Shown piece by piece: positions 49,465 to 58,231 of a DNA stretch of 64,000 bases (position 1 is the first letter of the stretch; the number at the start of each line of letters is the position of its first letter). Made by a program: the position numbers and the translations under genes. Origin of the DNA: Planktothricoides sp. SR001. Its GTDB lineage: Bacteria; Cyanobacteriota; Cyanobacteriia; Cyanobacteriales; Laspinemataceae. Location of the stretch: the NCBI RefSeq assembly GCF_001276715.1, contig NZ_LIUQ01000004.1:17918-81917 (forward strand), given 5' to 3'. The notes below the pieces were generated by a model that did not search any database, had not been told where the DNA came from, and saw only the letters and a program-made list of their open reading frames with translations.

Positions 49465-50937
49465 TTACCGTCCACCCACGGTAATCGAATCAACTTTAAT
49501 ATGAGGCTGTCCCACAGTGACATAAACGCTGCCACTGACCGACCCGCAAAAACCAGCGGCGAGTCCTAAATCTTTGGAACACATAGAAATTTTATTCATA
49601 ATTTCCTTTGCTTCCCCGATCAAAGTTGCCCCTTTCAAGGGTTTGGTAATCTTGCCATTTTCAATTAAATAGGCTTCATCAACCCCAAAATTAAATTGTC
49701 CGGTTGCCCCGACACTACCGCCGCCCATTTTTTTGCAGTAAATGCCCTTATCAATGGAGGCAAATAAATCGTTAATTTCATAATCTCCGGGAGCAATATA
49801 AGTATTCCGCATCCGCGAAGCGGCAGCAAAGGCATAACTTTGGCGTCGTCCACTGCCGGTGCGCGGGTGTCCGGTGCGAATTGACCCGGTGCGATCGGCA
49901 ATAAAGTTTTTCAGAATCCCATTCTCAATTAATAACGTGCGCTGAGTGGGCATTCCTTCGTCATCCATATCAATGGTGCCAAAAGCATTTTCTGACAAGC
50001 CCTCATCCCAAGCGGTTAAACTTTCGTGGGCAATTTTTTCCCCTTTTTTGTCAATAAATGGCGTGGTTTTCCGTTCAATTTGCGTTGTTTCCAGCAGGTG
50101 TCCACAAGCTTCATGGAAAATCACACCGCCAAATTCATTGGCCATAATAATTGGATAAGTGCCGGATTCTACATAGTCCGCATAGAGCATTTTCCCCGCA
50201 GAATCGGCAATTTCATCCGCCAATACCTCAAAATTCCAATCCCGCAAAAAGTTGGGATCGCTGGTATCTCCCACCCGCTTATTGATCGAAGAACGATGGG
50301 CGCCATCGGCACAAAGTAGGTTGTATCCGACGGTTTGAGTCAGGCGAATGTCTCGAGCAAAAGTGCCATCACTGGAAGCCACTAACACTTCTTGCCAGTC
50401 CCGGAAATAAACCGCCCGTCGGGATTGAACGTGAGACGCTTTTTGTTTTAGTTTGGCATTCGCATGGAGGAGAATATCGCTCATTTCACTCATGGGGCTA
50501 CATTCGCTCAACCAGCCTTCTTTGCCTTTGAGGAGGGCATAGTCTCTGAGGGGTTCCAGGTTAATTTCTGGGATATATGCATTTGGACTGGGTAGCTGTA
50601 GCCCTAAAATCGAAAGTCCTTTTTCTAGGGCTAATTTTAATCCGCTAAAAGATAAATCGTTGGTGCTGACGTAGCAATCAGCGGTGCCGCGAAATACCCG
50701 CACCCCGGCGCCGGTGGAAAGACGCGGGGAGATGCTGCTAATAATGTCGTCTTCGGCAAGGCAGTTAGTGTAGTTGGTTCTTTCGAGAAAAAATTCTACG
50801 AAGTCCGCCCCCGCTGCCCGTCCTAAGCCTAGGAGGGTGGCTAGGGGTGCTTGCCAGGTGGAGTCAAAGCGATCGCCTCTGGAGGTGTAATTGAGATTCG
50901 CTAATTCTTGGGAAATACGGGGAACCAGTGTTTGCAT
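49465..50937 (-). CDS. tldD: TldD metalloprotease
   Basis: 490 residues. The zinc-binding motif HEACGHLLE (HExxxH) sits in [20 protein letters not shown]. The second zinc region and glycine-rich end [20 protein letters not shown] are present, and the C-terminus is [14 protein letters not shown]. TldD cleaves peptides threaded into a TldD-PmbA/TldE heterodimer, for example microcin leaders and the CcdA antitoxin in E. coli. ATG start preceded by repeat-free DNA. pmbA follows on the same strand. Confidence 0.94.
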   Translation of the reverse strand: MQTLVPRISQELANLNYTSRGDRFDSTWQAPLATLLGLGRAAGADFVEFFLERTNYTNCLAEDDIISSISPRLSTGAGVRVFRGTADCYVSTNDLSFSGLKLALEKGLSILGLQLPSPNAYIPEINLEPLRDYALLKGKEGWLSECSPMSEMSDILLHANAKLKQKASHVQSRRAVYFRDWQEVLVASSDGTFARDIRLTQTVGYNLLCADGAHRSSINKRVGDTSDPNFLRDWNFEVLADEIADSAGKMLYADYVESGTYPIIMANEFGGVIFHEACGHLLETTQIERKTTPFIDKKGEKIAHESLTAWDEGLSENAFGTIDMDDEGMPTQRTLLIENGILKNFIADRTGSIRTGHPRTGSGRRQSYAFAAASRMRNTYIAPGDYEINDLFASIDKGIYCKKMGGGSVGATGQFNFGVDEAYLIENGKITKPLKGATLIGEAKEIMNKISMCSKDLGLAAGFCGSVSGSVYVTVGQPHIKVDSITVGGR

Positions 50938-51760
50938 GGGTAATTATTGTTTTTGATAGAATAGAACCACAACCGTCTATGGTTCCGGCTGTACTTGACA
51001 ATTCTGTTTAATTGTTTAGTTTAGCAGATGTAAAGATATTTTGCGGACTGATTCAGCCATTTAGATACAAAGGATACAGGGAAAGATATTCTTACTGTCT
51101 TTTATCTCCTGTATGTGCTTTATGTCTTTTATCTCCTGTATGTGCTTTGTGGTCAGGGTAATTGGGGAGATAGACAAGGAGAAGTAAACCATTCACCTGG
51201 GAAATAAACACGCGATCGCCAAGGTAAATTAAGGTAAATTAAGGTAAATTAAGGTAAATTCAAGTAAATTAAGGTAAATTGGTGACTGGGATTGGTAAAT
51301 TAAATATGAGATTAAGTTGCTTTACTCAATATTCTAGCAAGAGAAATTTAAATCAAGCCATTTCTCTTGATTTGATTGACTATTTATCAAAAAATTAATA
51401 ATTTATATATGATTAATTATTTAAGTACGACCTTACTTACTCTGGCAGTGACCGAAGACCGAAATAGGATCTCGCTGGATGCAGCTTTATGCTATAGATT
51501 ATATCTAATAATCAATTAGATACTTGATTTGAAAATAAACTAATTAAATGTATATCTCACCCGTTGACGACAAAGGTATGGTGGTAGCAAAACAAGGGAT
51601 GGTGACTCAATTTACCGCTATACCAGAGTACAAATGAGTGAGATATGAGTGAAATATGAGTGAAATATGAGTGAAATATGAGTGAAATATGAGTGAACGA
51701 ATGCTATTAGTGGTAAAGCTTAATCCCTATAAGCTATAGATTATAAGGATTTAGATTAAA
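50938..51760. repeat. 823-base gap with three distinct tandem repeats
   Basis: 51096-51149: two copies of a 27-base unit starting TGTCTTTTATCTCC. 51221-51280: six 10-base units AAGGTAAATT (one variant). 51634-51699: six 11-base units ATGAGTGAAAT (ends variant). The remainder is AT-rich without a supported gene. Confidence 0.85.
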
Positions 51761-51834
51761 TCGGGATGACAGGATTTGAACCTGCGGCCCCCTCGTCCCG
51801 AACGAGGTGCGCTACCAAGCTGCGCTACATCCCG
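51761..51834 (-). tRNA. tRNA-Pro (anticodon CGG)
   Basis: 74 nt on the minus strand. The acceptor stem CGGGATG pairs with CATCCCG and the discriminator is A. D arm GCGCAGCTTGGTAGCGC. The anticodon stem CCTCG/CGAGG encloses TTCGGGA, giving anticodon CGG, which reads CCG (Pro). T arm GCAGG TTCAAAT CCTGT. CCA is not encoded. Stands alone between tandem repeats and lipA. Confidence 0.96.
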
Positions 51835-51921
51835 GAATTTTTTTTCAGCTTTTAGATTGTAACATATGATAGCCGATTTGGCTAGGATATTAATGACGTT
51901 ATTTTTTAGGGAAACAAAAGG

Positions 51922-52809
51922 GTGACTGTAAAGCCAGACTGGTTAAGGGTTAAAGCGCCGCAGTGGCAGCGCGTGGGCAGCGTTAAAGAAATTTTACGGG
52001 ATTTAAGGCTGAATAGTGTTTGTGAGGAAGCGTCTTGTCCCAATATGGGGGAGTGTTTTCACAACGGGACGGCAACTTTTCTGATTATGGGACCGGCTTG
52101 TACTCGTGCTTGTCCCTATTGTGATATTGATTTTGAGAAAAAACCTCAACCATTAGATCCCACTGAACCCAAACGATTAGCTGAAGCAGTGCAGCGGATG
52201 AATCTTAGGCACGTGGTGATTACTTCGGTGAATCGAGATGATTTGCCAGATGGGGGGGCGGTTCAGTTTGTGCGGTGTATTGAAGAGATCCGCCTCGGTT
52301 CCCCAGGTACGACGATTGAGGTGTTAATTCCCGATCTCTGTGGGAATTGGGATGCGTTGGAGTTGATTTTGCAGGCGCGTCCAGAGGTACTCAACCATAA
52401 TACAGAAACAGTGCCTCGTCTCTATCGACGGGTGCGTCCTCAAGGGAATTATCAACGCACTTTGGATTTGTTAAAACAGGCTAGAACAATTGCTCCGGGA
52501 GTGTACACCAAATCTGGGATTATGGTGGGACTGGGAGAAACTGATGAGGAAGTTCAACAAGTGATGCGTGATTTGCGATCGGTGGATTGTGATATTTTGA
52601 CCTTGGGTCAATATTTACAACCCAGTCCTAAGCATTTGCCGGTGGAGAGTTGGATTCCACCAAGTCAATTTGAGTCTTGGAGAGAGTTTGGGGAATCTGT
52701 GGGTTTTTTACAGGTAGTGGCTTCTCCTTTAACTCGGAGTTCTTACCACGCTGAACAAGTTAGGGCGTTGATGGAACTTTATCCCAAATCAGCCCGGGTT
52801 GACGCTTAA
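51922..52809 (+). CDS. lipA: Lipoyl synthase
   Basis: 295 residues from GTG 51922. A radical-SAM enzyme that inserts two sulfurs into protein-bound octanoyl groups, making lipoyl cofactors for pyruvate dehydrogenase, glycine cleavage and related complexes. The auxiliary cluster [12 protein letters not shown], radical-SAM cluster CTRACPYCD and C-terminal serine ligand region TRSSYHAEQ are all present. gpsA follows on the same strand after 20 bases, so the two are likely co-transcribed. Length is normal. Confidence 0.96.
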   Translation: MTVKPDWLRVKAPQWQRVGSVKEILRDLRLNSVCEEASCPNMGECFHNGTATFLIMGPACTRACPYCDIDFEKKPQPLDPTEPKRLAEAVQRMNLRHVVITSVNRDDLPDGGAVQFVRCIEEIRLGSPGTTIEVLIPDLCGNWDALELILQARPEVLNHNTETVPRLYRRVRPQGNYQRTLDLLKQARTIAPGVYTKSGIMVGLGETDEEVQQVMRDLRSVDCDILTLGQYLQPSPKHLPVESWIPPSQFESWREFGESVGFLQVVASPLTRSSYHAEQVRALMELYPKSARVDA

Positions 52810-52829
52810 GTCTTGAGTGAGATGGGAAT

Positions 52830-53747
52830 ATGAAGCCAAAAACGTTGGCAATTTTAGGGGCAGGGGCTTGGGGAACTACCCTGGGGCAGCTTGTCAGAGA
52901 GAATGGCCATGAAGTGCGCTTGTGGTCGAGGCGATCGCCGGACAGTCTTGGGCAGGTTGTCGCCGGATCTGACATGATTTTGTCAGCGGTGTCGATGAAA
53001 GGAGTGACGGCAATTGTGGAGCAAATCCATGACTGTCGTCTTTCGGCAAATACGATTCTGATTACGGCGACCAAAGGATTAGATCCCCTAACGACTTGTA
53101 CCCCTTCCCAACTCTGGGAACAAGCGTTGGGCGATCGCCCCGTGGTGGTTCTGGCAGGTCCCAACTTGTCCAAAGAAATTCAACAAGGTTTACCTGCCGC
53201 TACGGTGGTAGCGAGTCACAATGTCACCGCCGCCCAACAAGTACAAGGGGTGTTTTCGTCCCCCAGTTTTCGGGTTTATACCAATTCAGATCCTTTAGGG
53301 GTGGAGTTGGGGGGGACTCTGAAAAATGTGATGGCGATCGCAGCGGGGGTCTGCGATGGTTTGGAACTAGGCACCAATGCAAAAGCGGCACTCTTGACGC
53401 GAGGGCTGGCGGAAATGATCCGCGTTGGCACCCATTGGGGCGCCCAAACAGAAACCTTTTACGGTCTATCAGGATTGGGAGATTTATTGGCCACTTGTAA
53501 TAGTCCTCTAAGTCGTAACTACCAAGTTGGCTATCAGCTAGGTCTGGGTAGATCGCTCTCGGAAATTCTGGCTTCTTTAGAAGGCACTGCTGAAGGAGTG
53601 AATACTACTCAGGTATTGATTCAACGGGCGCAAGCGCAGAATATTTCTGTACCGATTTCTTATCAAGTTTACAAATTACTTCAAGGAGAGATTACCCCCA
53701 AAGCAGCGGTAGAGGCGTTAATGTTGCGAGACACTAAGCCAGAGTAG
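52830..53747 (+). CDS. gpsA: Glycerol-3-phosphate dehydrogenase [NAD(P)+]
   Basis: 305 residues. Reduces dihydroxyacetone phosphate to sn-glycerol 3-phosphate, the backbone for membrane glycerolipids. The Rossmann motif LGAGAWGTTLGQL opens the protein. The catalytic lysine region GGTLKNVMAIAAGVCDGL and the substrate loop ETFYGLSGLGDLLATCNSPLSRN are intact. Starts 20 bases after lipA. Full length for the family. A decayed mscS is convergent downstream. Confidence 0.96.
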   Translation: MKPKTLAILGAGAWGTTLGQLVRENGHEVRLWSRRSPDSLGQVVAGSDMILSAVSMKGVTAIVEQIHDCRLSANTILITATKGLDPLTTCTPSQLWEQALGDRPVVVLAGPNLSKEIQQGLPAATVVASHNVTAAQQVQGVFSSPSFRVYTNSDPLGVELGGTLKNVMAIAAGVCDGLELGTNAKAALLTRGLAEMIRVGTHWGAQTETFYGLSGLGDLLATCNSPLSRNYQVGYQLGLGRSLSEILASLEGTAEGVNTTQVLIQRAQAQNISVPISYQVYKLLQGEITPKAAVEALMLRDTKPE

Positions 53748-53765
53748 GATCGATTGATTTAGTTT

Positions 53766-54602
53766 TTATGATGGATCTTCTGAGTTTTGTTGGCTGGGGT
53801 TGCGATTAGGTGACGGAGAAATAGACCGAGGCTCTTTTTTAGTTTGCCGATGATTGCTATTGCCGCCCCACTGCATATCGATCTGAAATAAATTGCCGAG
53901 AGGATGAATTTGAAATCCTCTGTTTTTATATTTTTTGGGTAATAAGTTCTCTGGCACGGTACTTTGATTTCCATCGCGAATAATGGGGCGAAAGAATTTC
54001 AATCCCCGCAGCATTGCAATCGTCGCGCAGATGCTTTTGCAATTCTTAAATAAGATCGTATTTTTTACTAGGCTGATTTGTATAAGTTTCTATCTCATAC
54101 TTTACCGATAATTCACCCAGTTATAAGTGTAATATGCGGGTGGATCTGGTAAAAAATAAGGAGTTGTTTCTGCCGCATCATTGACAACTTCAGAGACTTT
54201 TTGCCACGGCACATCATACCCAAAATTGACGTTAATGGTAAGTGCTACCGGAATGTTGTGATCTCCCATGGGTGCATTGTAATTGAAGATGTTCGTGGAA
54301 AGTAAGTTAGAGTTGGGCAAGGTGACAATCACATTATCATCGGTGAGAATGCGTGTGACTAAAAGAGATTTTTCGATCGCATCCCCTTGAGTATCTTCAA
54401 CTTCAATGCGATCGCCGATTTGAAATGCCCTAGTATAGATTAAAATAATCTCGGCAACAGCATTGGATAGTGCGGCAGAAGACCCCAAAGAAAAGAGCAC
54501 TCCTAGAAACAGAGAAACCCATTGAAAAGCAGGAGAACCAAATCCAGGAAAATAAGGCGCACCCATGACCAAAGCTAGGGCAATAATCCCCAATTCCACC
54601 AA
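53766..54602 (-). pseudogene. Decayed MscS-family mechanosensitive channel gene (core and C-terminus)
   Basis: 54102-54602 reads the MscS pore and beta domain (LGSSAALSNAVAEIILIYTR, AFQIGDRIEVEDTQGDAIEK, FGYDVPWQKV). It then shifts frame at 54102. The next frame continues VKYEIETYTNQPSKKYDLI, TAA, ELQKHLRDDCNAAGIEILSP. A second shift leads into RDGNQSTVPENLLPKKYKNR and a proline-rich tail to TAA at 53766. The N-terminal membrane helices are missing. At least two frameshifts and one nonsense codon rule out a working channel. Confidence 0.8.
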
Positions 54603-55045
54603 TCTATAAGTCGGTTATGCCCAGCATAAAATACAGGAAAATAAATTCTTTATTTACTAATTTTAGTAAAAATAAATTTAGAAAAACGGAGGCCATAATA
54701 ACTAAATAATACAATTGGACTAATGAAAAAAAATAGGAACATAATTTATCATCTAAAGCTTATATTTTATAATATTTAATATTTTTATGCAAAAAATATA
54801 TTAAATAAAATTAATAACAAAATCCAGTATTTAATTGATTTAAACTTGGTAATAAAAGAAGAAAATAAGGTGATAAAATCGCTTATGATTAAATATACTT
54901 TTTTTATTTAATGGCGAATTATATTCACTATAATAGCGAGATAATGAATTTATTTTGCGCGATGAAGCTTTAATTAAAAATGATAATATAATGAAAATTA
55001 TCAATGATTGTGTAAGCGATCGCCAGTCGATAATTCAAGCGATTA
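54603..55045. other. Very AT-rich 443-base gap inside the mscS remnant
   Basis: No gene or clear repeat. It lies where the transmembrane region of the channel would be expected, between the periplasmic-domain ORF (55046) and the pore fragment (54602). Confidence 0.4.
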
Positions 55046-55564
55046 TCATTGATAGTTAGGGATAGTTAGGGATGAAATTTTTTTCCAGGTTTGATTCAAC
55101 CAGGTATCGCTAGAAAGGCTTTTCGGTTCACTGCCTAAGCTGGTTTTTTGTCGATAGTCTTTAAAAAATTCTTGAATTTTTTGTAAATAAATATAACTTA
55201 ATTCTCTGGGAGTAGTGTTAGCGGCTTTGGCGTCTTCCTCCGTGATTTCGGTAATGATGGTACTCCCATAAAAAATGACCATCGTTTTCCCTCGTTCTCC
55301 CACTTGCAGGGACTCAATGGGCATTAAAGTATCCTTAGCGAACAGTTCTACCTGTTTGGCGATTTTCTGCGATCGCTGTTCTGGGGAGATCCCCTGAACC
55401 GTGTTCGGAATCTCAAATAATGAGTAACCTTCCACCATCACTGGCAATCCCTGGATTTGACGATCTGAGGTATCCGGTGGTTGAGATCCAGCTAAGGTGG
55501 GCGCTGAGACGATTAAACAGGTGATTAAAGCCAGAGCGACCAGTGCTTGCCAGTATTTTTTCAT
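55046..55564 (-). CDS. Exported protein resembling the periplasmic N-domain of cyanobacterial MscS channels
   Basis: 172 residues. Signal peptide: KKYWQALVALALITCLIVSA, cleavage near AGS (about residue 27). The remainder (VMVEGYSLFEIPNTVQGISP, EQRSQKIAKQVELFAKD, ITEEDAKAANTTPRELSYIY) matches the extracytoplasmic N-terminal domain that precedes the helices in many cyanobacterial MscS-like proteins. It has no membrane helix beyond the signal and stops before one. The same-strand mscS fragment lies 440 bases further on, so it may be the severed 5' end of that gene, possibly still exported. Confidence 0.65.
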   Translation of the reverse strand: MKKYWQALVALALITCLIVSAPTLAGSQPPDTSDRQIQGLPVMVEGYSLFEIPNTVQGISPEQRSQKIAKQVELFAKDTLMPIESLQVGERGKTMVIFYGSTIITEITEEDAKAANTTPRELSYIYLQKIQEFFKDYRQKTSLGSEPKSLSSDTWLNQTWKKISSLTIPNYQ

Positions 55565-55652
55565 AGGAAAGTCAAAAAATTAGGCTATAATTACCTCTCG
55601 AATGAGCAAGTTTTGTCAAGGTTGCTAATTTATCTCCATCAAGCTGACTAAA

Positions 55653-55859
55653 ATGAGTGAATTTAACCAAAAACCTAAATCATATGCTTTAGAGAATCTA
55701 GAAAATATGATTCTTGAGAGTTTCAATTTTCATCAAAATGACAAGGAAGATGAATTTAATCGGTTGCCGGAGATTTTAGTCGCTCCTGACCTGTTAAAAA
55801 TGCGCGATCGCATGAGCCAATTAGAAAAAGAATTTTTTGGCATTTTCACGAATGGATAA
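55653..55859 (+). CDS. Small acidic protein of unknown function
   Basis: 68 residues (MSEFNQKPKSYALENLENMI ... RLPEILVAPDLLKMRDRMSQ). Helical, soluble, no family recognised. One GCGATCGC site in the coding sequence (MRDRM). Divergent from the exported protein at 55564. Coding status is likely but not certain. Confidence 0.5.
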   Translation: MSEFNQKPKSYALENLENMILESFNFHQNDKEDEFNRLPEILVAPDLLKMRDRMSQLEKEFFGIFTNG

Positions 55860-57280
55860 AAAATTAATTTCTTAGAGATATTAAATAATCTTCGATGATT
55901 TTTCAGCAATTAGAAGCTATTAAAGCCAAAATACAGTAAATTAAAAGTGGCATTATTAGTAATAAACTAAACACCATTATTATCGTCAAAAATAAATAAA
56001 TTCAAGCAATTAACATTGCCTAACTATTAAATACCACTATTAAATACAGGAAAAAATCCTGAATAAAAACAGATATAACTGCCATAAATTTTTAGTATAA
56101 TTTTAATATTATATCGATCTTTATTTAACAAAACTTTAGAAATAAAGTGGCAAAAAAATATGACAAAAACTCTATTTAATCGAGAAAAAAATATATTCGC
56201 ATTAGAGTAATTTTTTCCAGATATAACATTCAAACAGTATCACATAAACTGCAAATAATTAAGTCAAAAATTAAGTTTGGTAAACTTTGGGAAAACGTCA
56301 GTCCCCTGAATGCTCTTCAGACTTTAAACTCCAGGAATTGATGAGAAATTTATGAGAAAATTTTCCTATGGGAGAGATCCACCTAGATCGTAACGAGATC
56401 GAGAAGGAAGATCGATGCATAAAAAATGCGCTCGTAAAATGCAAAAATAAATATAAAATCATCATTTTTGCTGCCTTGGTTTGCTCAAGTTGCTCCGCAA
56501 AAATGGACAGGGGAGAAGGAAAAAAATAGGACAGGGACGTAGCAGTACAACTATACAGAGGCAACGGAACAATGGAGCCCGATTCCTAAATCATCAATCT
56601 GGTAGTGGCGATCGAGGTACTGCCGAAAAATAACCGGGGGAAGGGGGGATTTAAAAGATTAAGGAGGCGATCGCAGCGGAATTACCTAACTTTTATTTAT
56701 GTATAAATTAACGTTTATAAATAAAAATTATTAAAAGTAAATTATGATTGTCTCTCTTATGGCCGACCGCGCTCATGCTGCCTCAGTCAGGAGTCGTCTA
56801 GCCTGATGTTAACACTTCAACAATCCGACTCGGTTTTAATATTTCATTTCTCAAGAGGGAATGCTTTATCTATACCTATTGAACTGAATCGCATCGGCTA
56901 TTTTTCGCACATATGGATTTAGACTATAGATAAGTAAAAGCACCCCCAGGGTATGTTGTCCAACGGATTCACCGGATGGAGATAGCTTGACTGAGTGCTA
57001 ATTTGGGAAAAGAGTTCTATTGCTTTTAACAGTTAGATAGCTTGATCGAGGATGAAAAACTGGGGTAAGTTAGCGTCCACCATAAATCTATCAGATAGAT
57101 TCGCCGTTTACTATATCAATCTCGATCAACCTATGTTAGTATGTTGGCGGTTATATAAGAAGACTGGCTAATTCCTGATAATTGCTAAGTGGCTTATATA
57201 GTGAGTTGCCTAGATTCGATCTAGATATTCTGAGTCAAAAAAACCGAGGCAACTTATATAGAATAGGAGGAAGAATCAAG
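55860..57280. other. 1.4-kb gap; long leader of the coiled-coil gene at the right end
   Basis: No supported gene; minus-strand frames at 56027 and 56298 are low-complexity. The last 400 bases look like a structured leader: TAGAT/ATCTA hairpin at 57211-57223 enclosed by AGTTGCCT (57204-57211) and AGGCAACT (57247-57254), with CTTATATAG repeated at 57193 and 57253. AGGAGG at about 57266 is the ribosome binding site. The stretch 56580-56680 holds HIP1 sites and a GGGGGAAGGGGGG run. Confidence 0.5.
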
Positions 57281-57943
57281 ATGACTAACAACCAACCAGA
57301 TTTAGGTCAAGGTTTTAACAACATTGAACAAATCCGTGAGCTTTTATTCGGCACTCAAATGAAACAGGTGAGTAGTCGATTAGATAGTCTGGAAGCTGCA
57401 CTAAAAGAGCAAAAAGAAGAGACAGAAAAGCGGCTTTTTGTTTTGAGAATAGAAACCGATAAAAGCTTACAAAAATTGCAAGAATCTCTGTCCACAGAAC
57501 TTCAGACTTATATGCGGACTTTAAGTGAAGAACTTAAGGCCATAAAAGAGAAAGGTATTAAAGATAAAGACGAAATCGACGAACAAATTGAAAGCATTAG
57601 TAAGCGGCTTTCGAGTAATGTTGCTAATCTGGATGAAGCAATTGATAAGCAAACGCGATCGCTGCGGGATGATGTCCTGTCGAGTCATAAAAAGCTTCAG
57701 GGCGATCTGATTCATATGAAAAAGCAGTTGTTGGAAAACTTTGAAAAACGCTTATCAACTTTAGGTTCTAGCAAAGTGAGTCGAGAAGATATCGCTGATA
57801 TGTTTTTTGAGATTGTGCTAAAACTTAAAGGACCGGAACAACTTCAGCTAAAAGGAACTGAATTCCCCTCCACTTGGGAAGAAGAAAATACCTCAAGCAA
57901 ATCTGAGTATCTCTTGCTGGAAGAATCTCAGGGTAATGGTTAA
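57281..57943 (+). CDS. Coiled-coil protein, first gene of a three-gene cluster
   Basis: 220 residues from ATG 57281 (AGGAGG upstream; a longer frame to 57182 is rejected). N-terminal segment FNNIEQIRELLFGTQMKQVS, then an almost unbroken coiled coil (about 28-170) with heptads such as RLDSLEAALKEQKEETEKRL and IDEQIESISKRLSSNVANLD. A short C-terminal domain follows (VSREDIADMFFEIVLKLKG) with an acidic tail. No membrane segment. Ends in a strong terminator, so transcribed on its own despite pairing with the BON/OmpA gene. Suggests a scaffold; function unknown. Confidence 0.7.
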   Translation: MTNNQPDLGQGFNNIEQIRELLFGTQMKQVSSRLDSLEAALKEQKEETEKRLFVLRIETDKSLQKLQESLSTELQTYMRTLSEELKAIKEKGIKDKDEIDEQIESISKRLSSNVANLDEAIDKQTRSLRDDVLSSHKKLQGDLIHMKKQLLENFEKRLSTLGSSKVSREDIADMFFEIVLKLKGPEQLQLKGTEFPSTWEEENTSSKSEYLLLEESQGNG

Positions 57944-58006
57944 TCTCCCTGATCCCAATATCATCATAGCATGAGTCCGCTCAAGAATACAGGAATATTC
58001 TTGGCA

Positions 58007-58051
58007 TTTGGTCTTCTTCTGACCTTAGAAGAAGGCCAAAAGTGTTTTTTT
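58007..58051 (+). terminator. Strong terminator of the coiled-coil gene
   Basis: 14-base arms TTTGGTCTTCTTCT (58007-58020) and AGAAGAAGGCCAAA (58027-58040), 6-base loop, then AGTG and seven T. A smaller AAGAATA/TATTCTT hairpin precedes it at 57983-58002. Confidence 0.88.
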
Positions 58052-58231
58052 GATTGGCATTATTACCCAAAAATATAACTAAAAGCATCTTTATATTCTG
58101 GATTTTCAAATCTTAAATAACTATAAATACCTAACTAATTTAAACACTAATGTTTAAACCATAATAATTTTTTTGATTTAGCAAGCAAATTTAAAATAAA
58201 ATTTTTAAAAAACAGATCAAAAAAGTCAAAA

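Noticed and set aside
49805..49830. GCATCCGCGAAGCGG inside tldD as a possible family H repeat
   Set aside because: It encodes a normal part of TldD ([12 protein letters not shown]) and the match is short.
56027..56564. Minus-strand ORFs in the 1.4-kb gap
   Set aside because: Low-complexity AT-rich translations with no coding character.
57182..57280. N-terminal extension of the coiled-coil protein
   Set aside because: AGGAGG sits at 57266 just before ATG 57281, and the extension lies over the hairpin leader.
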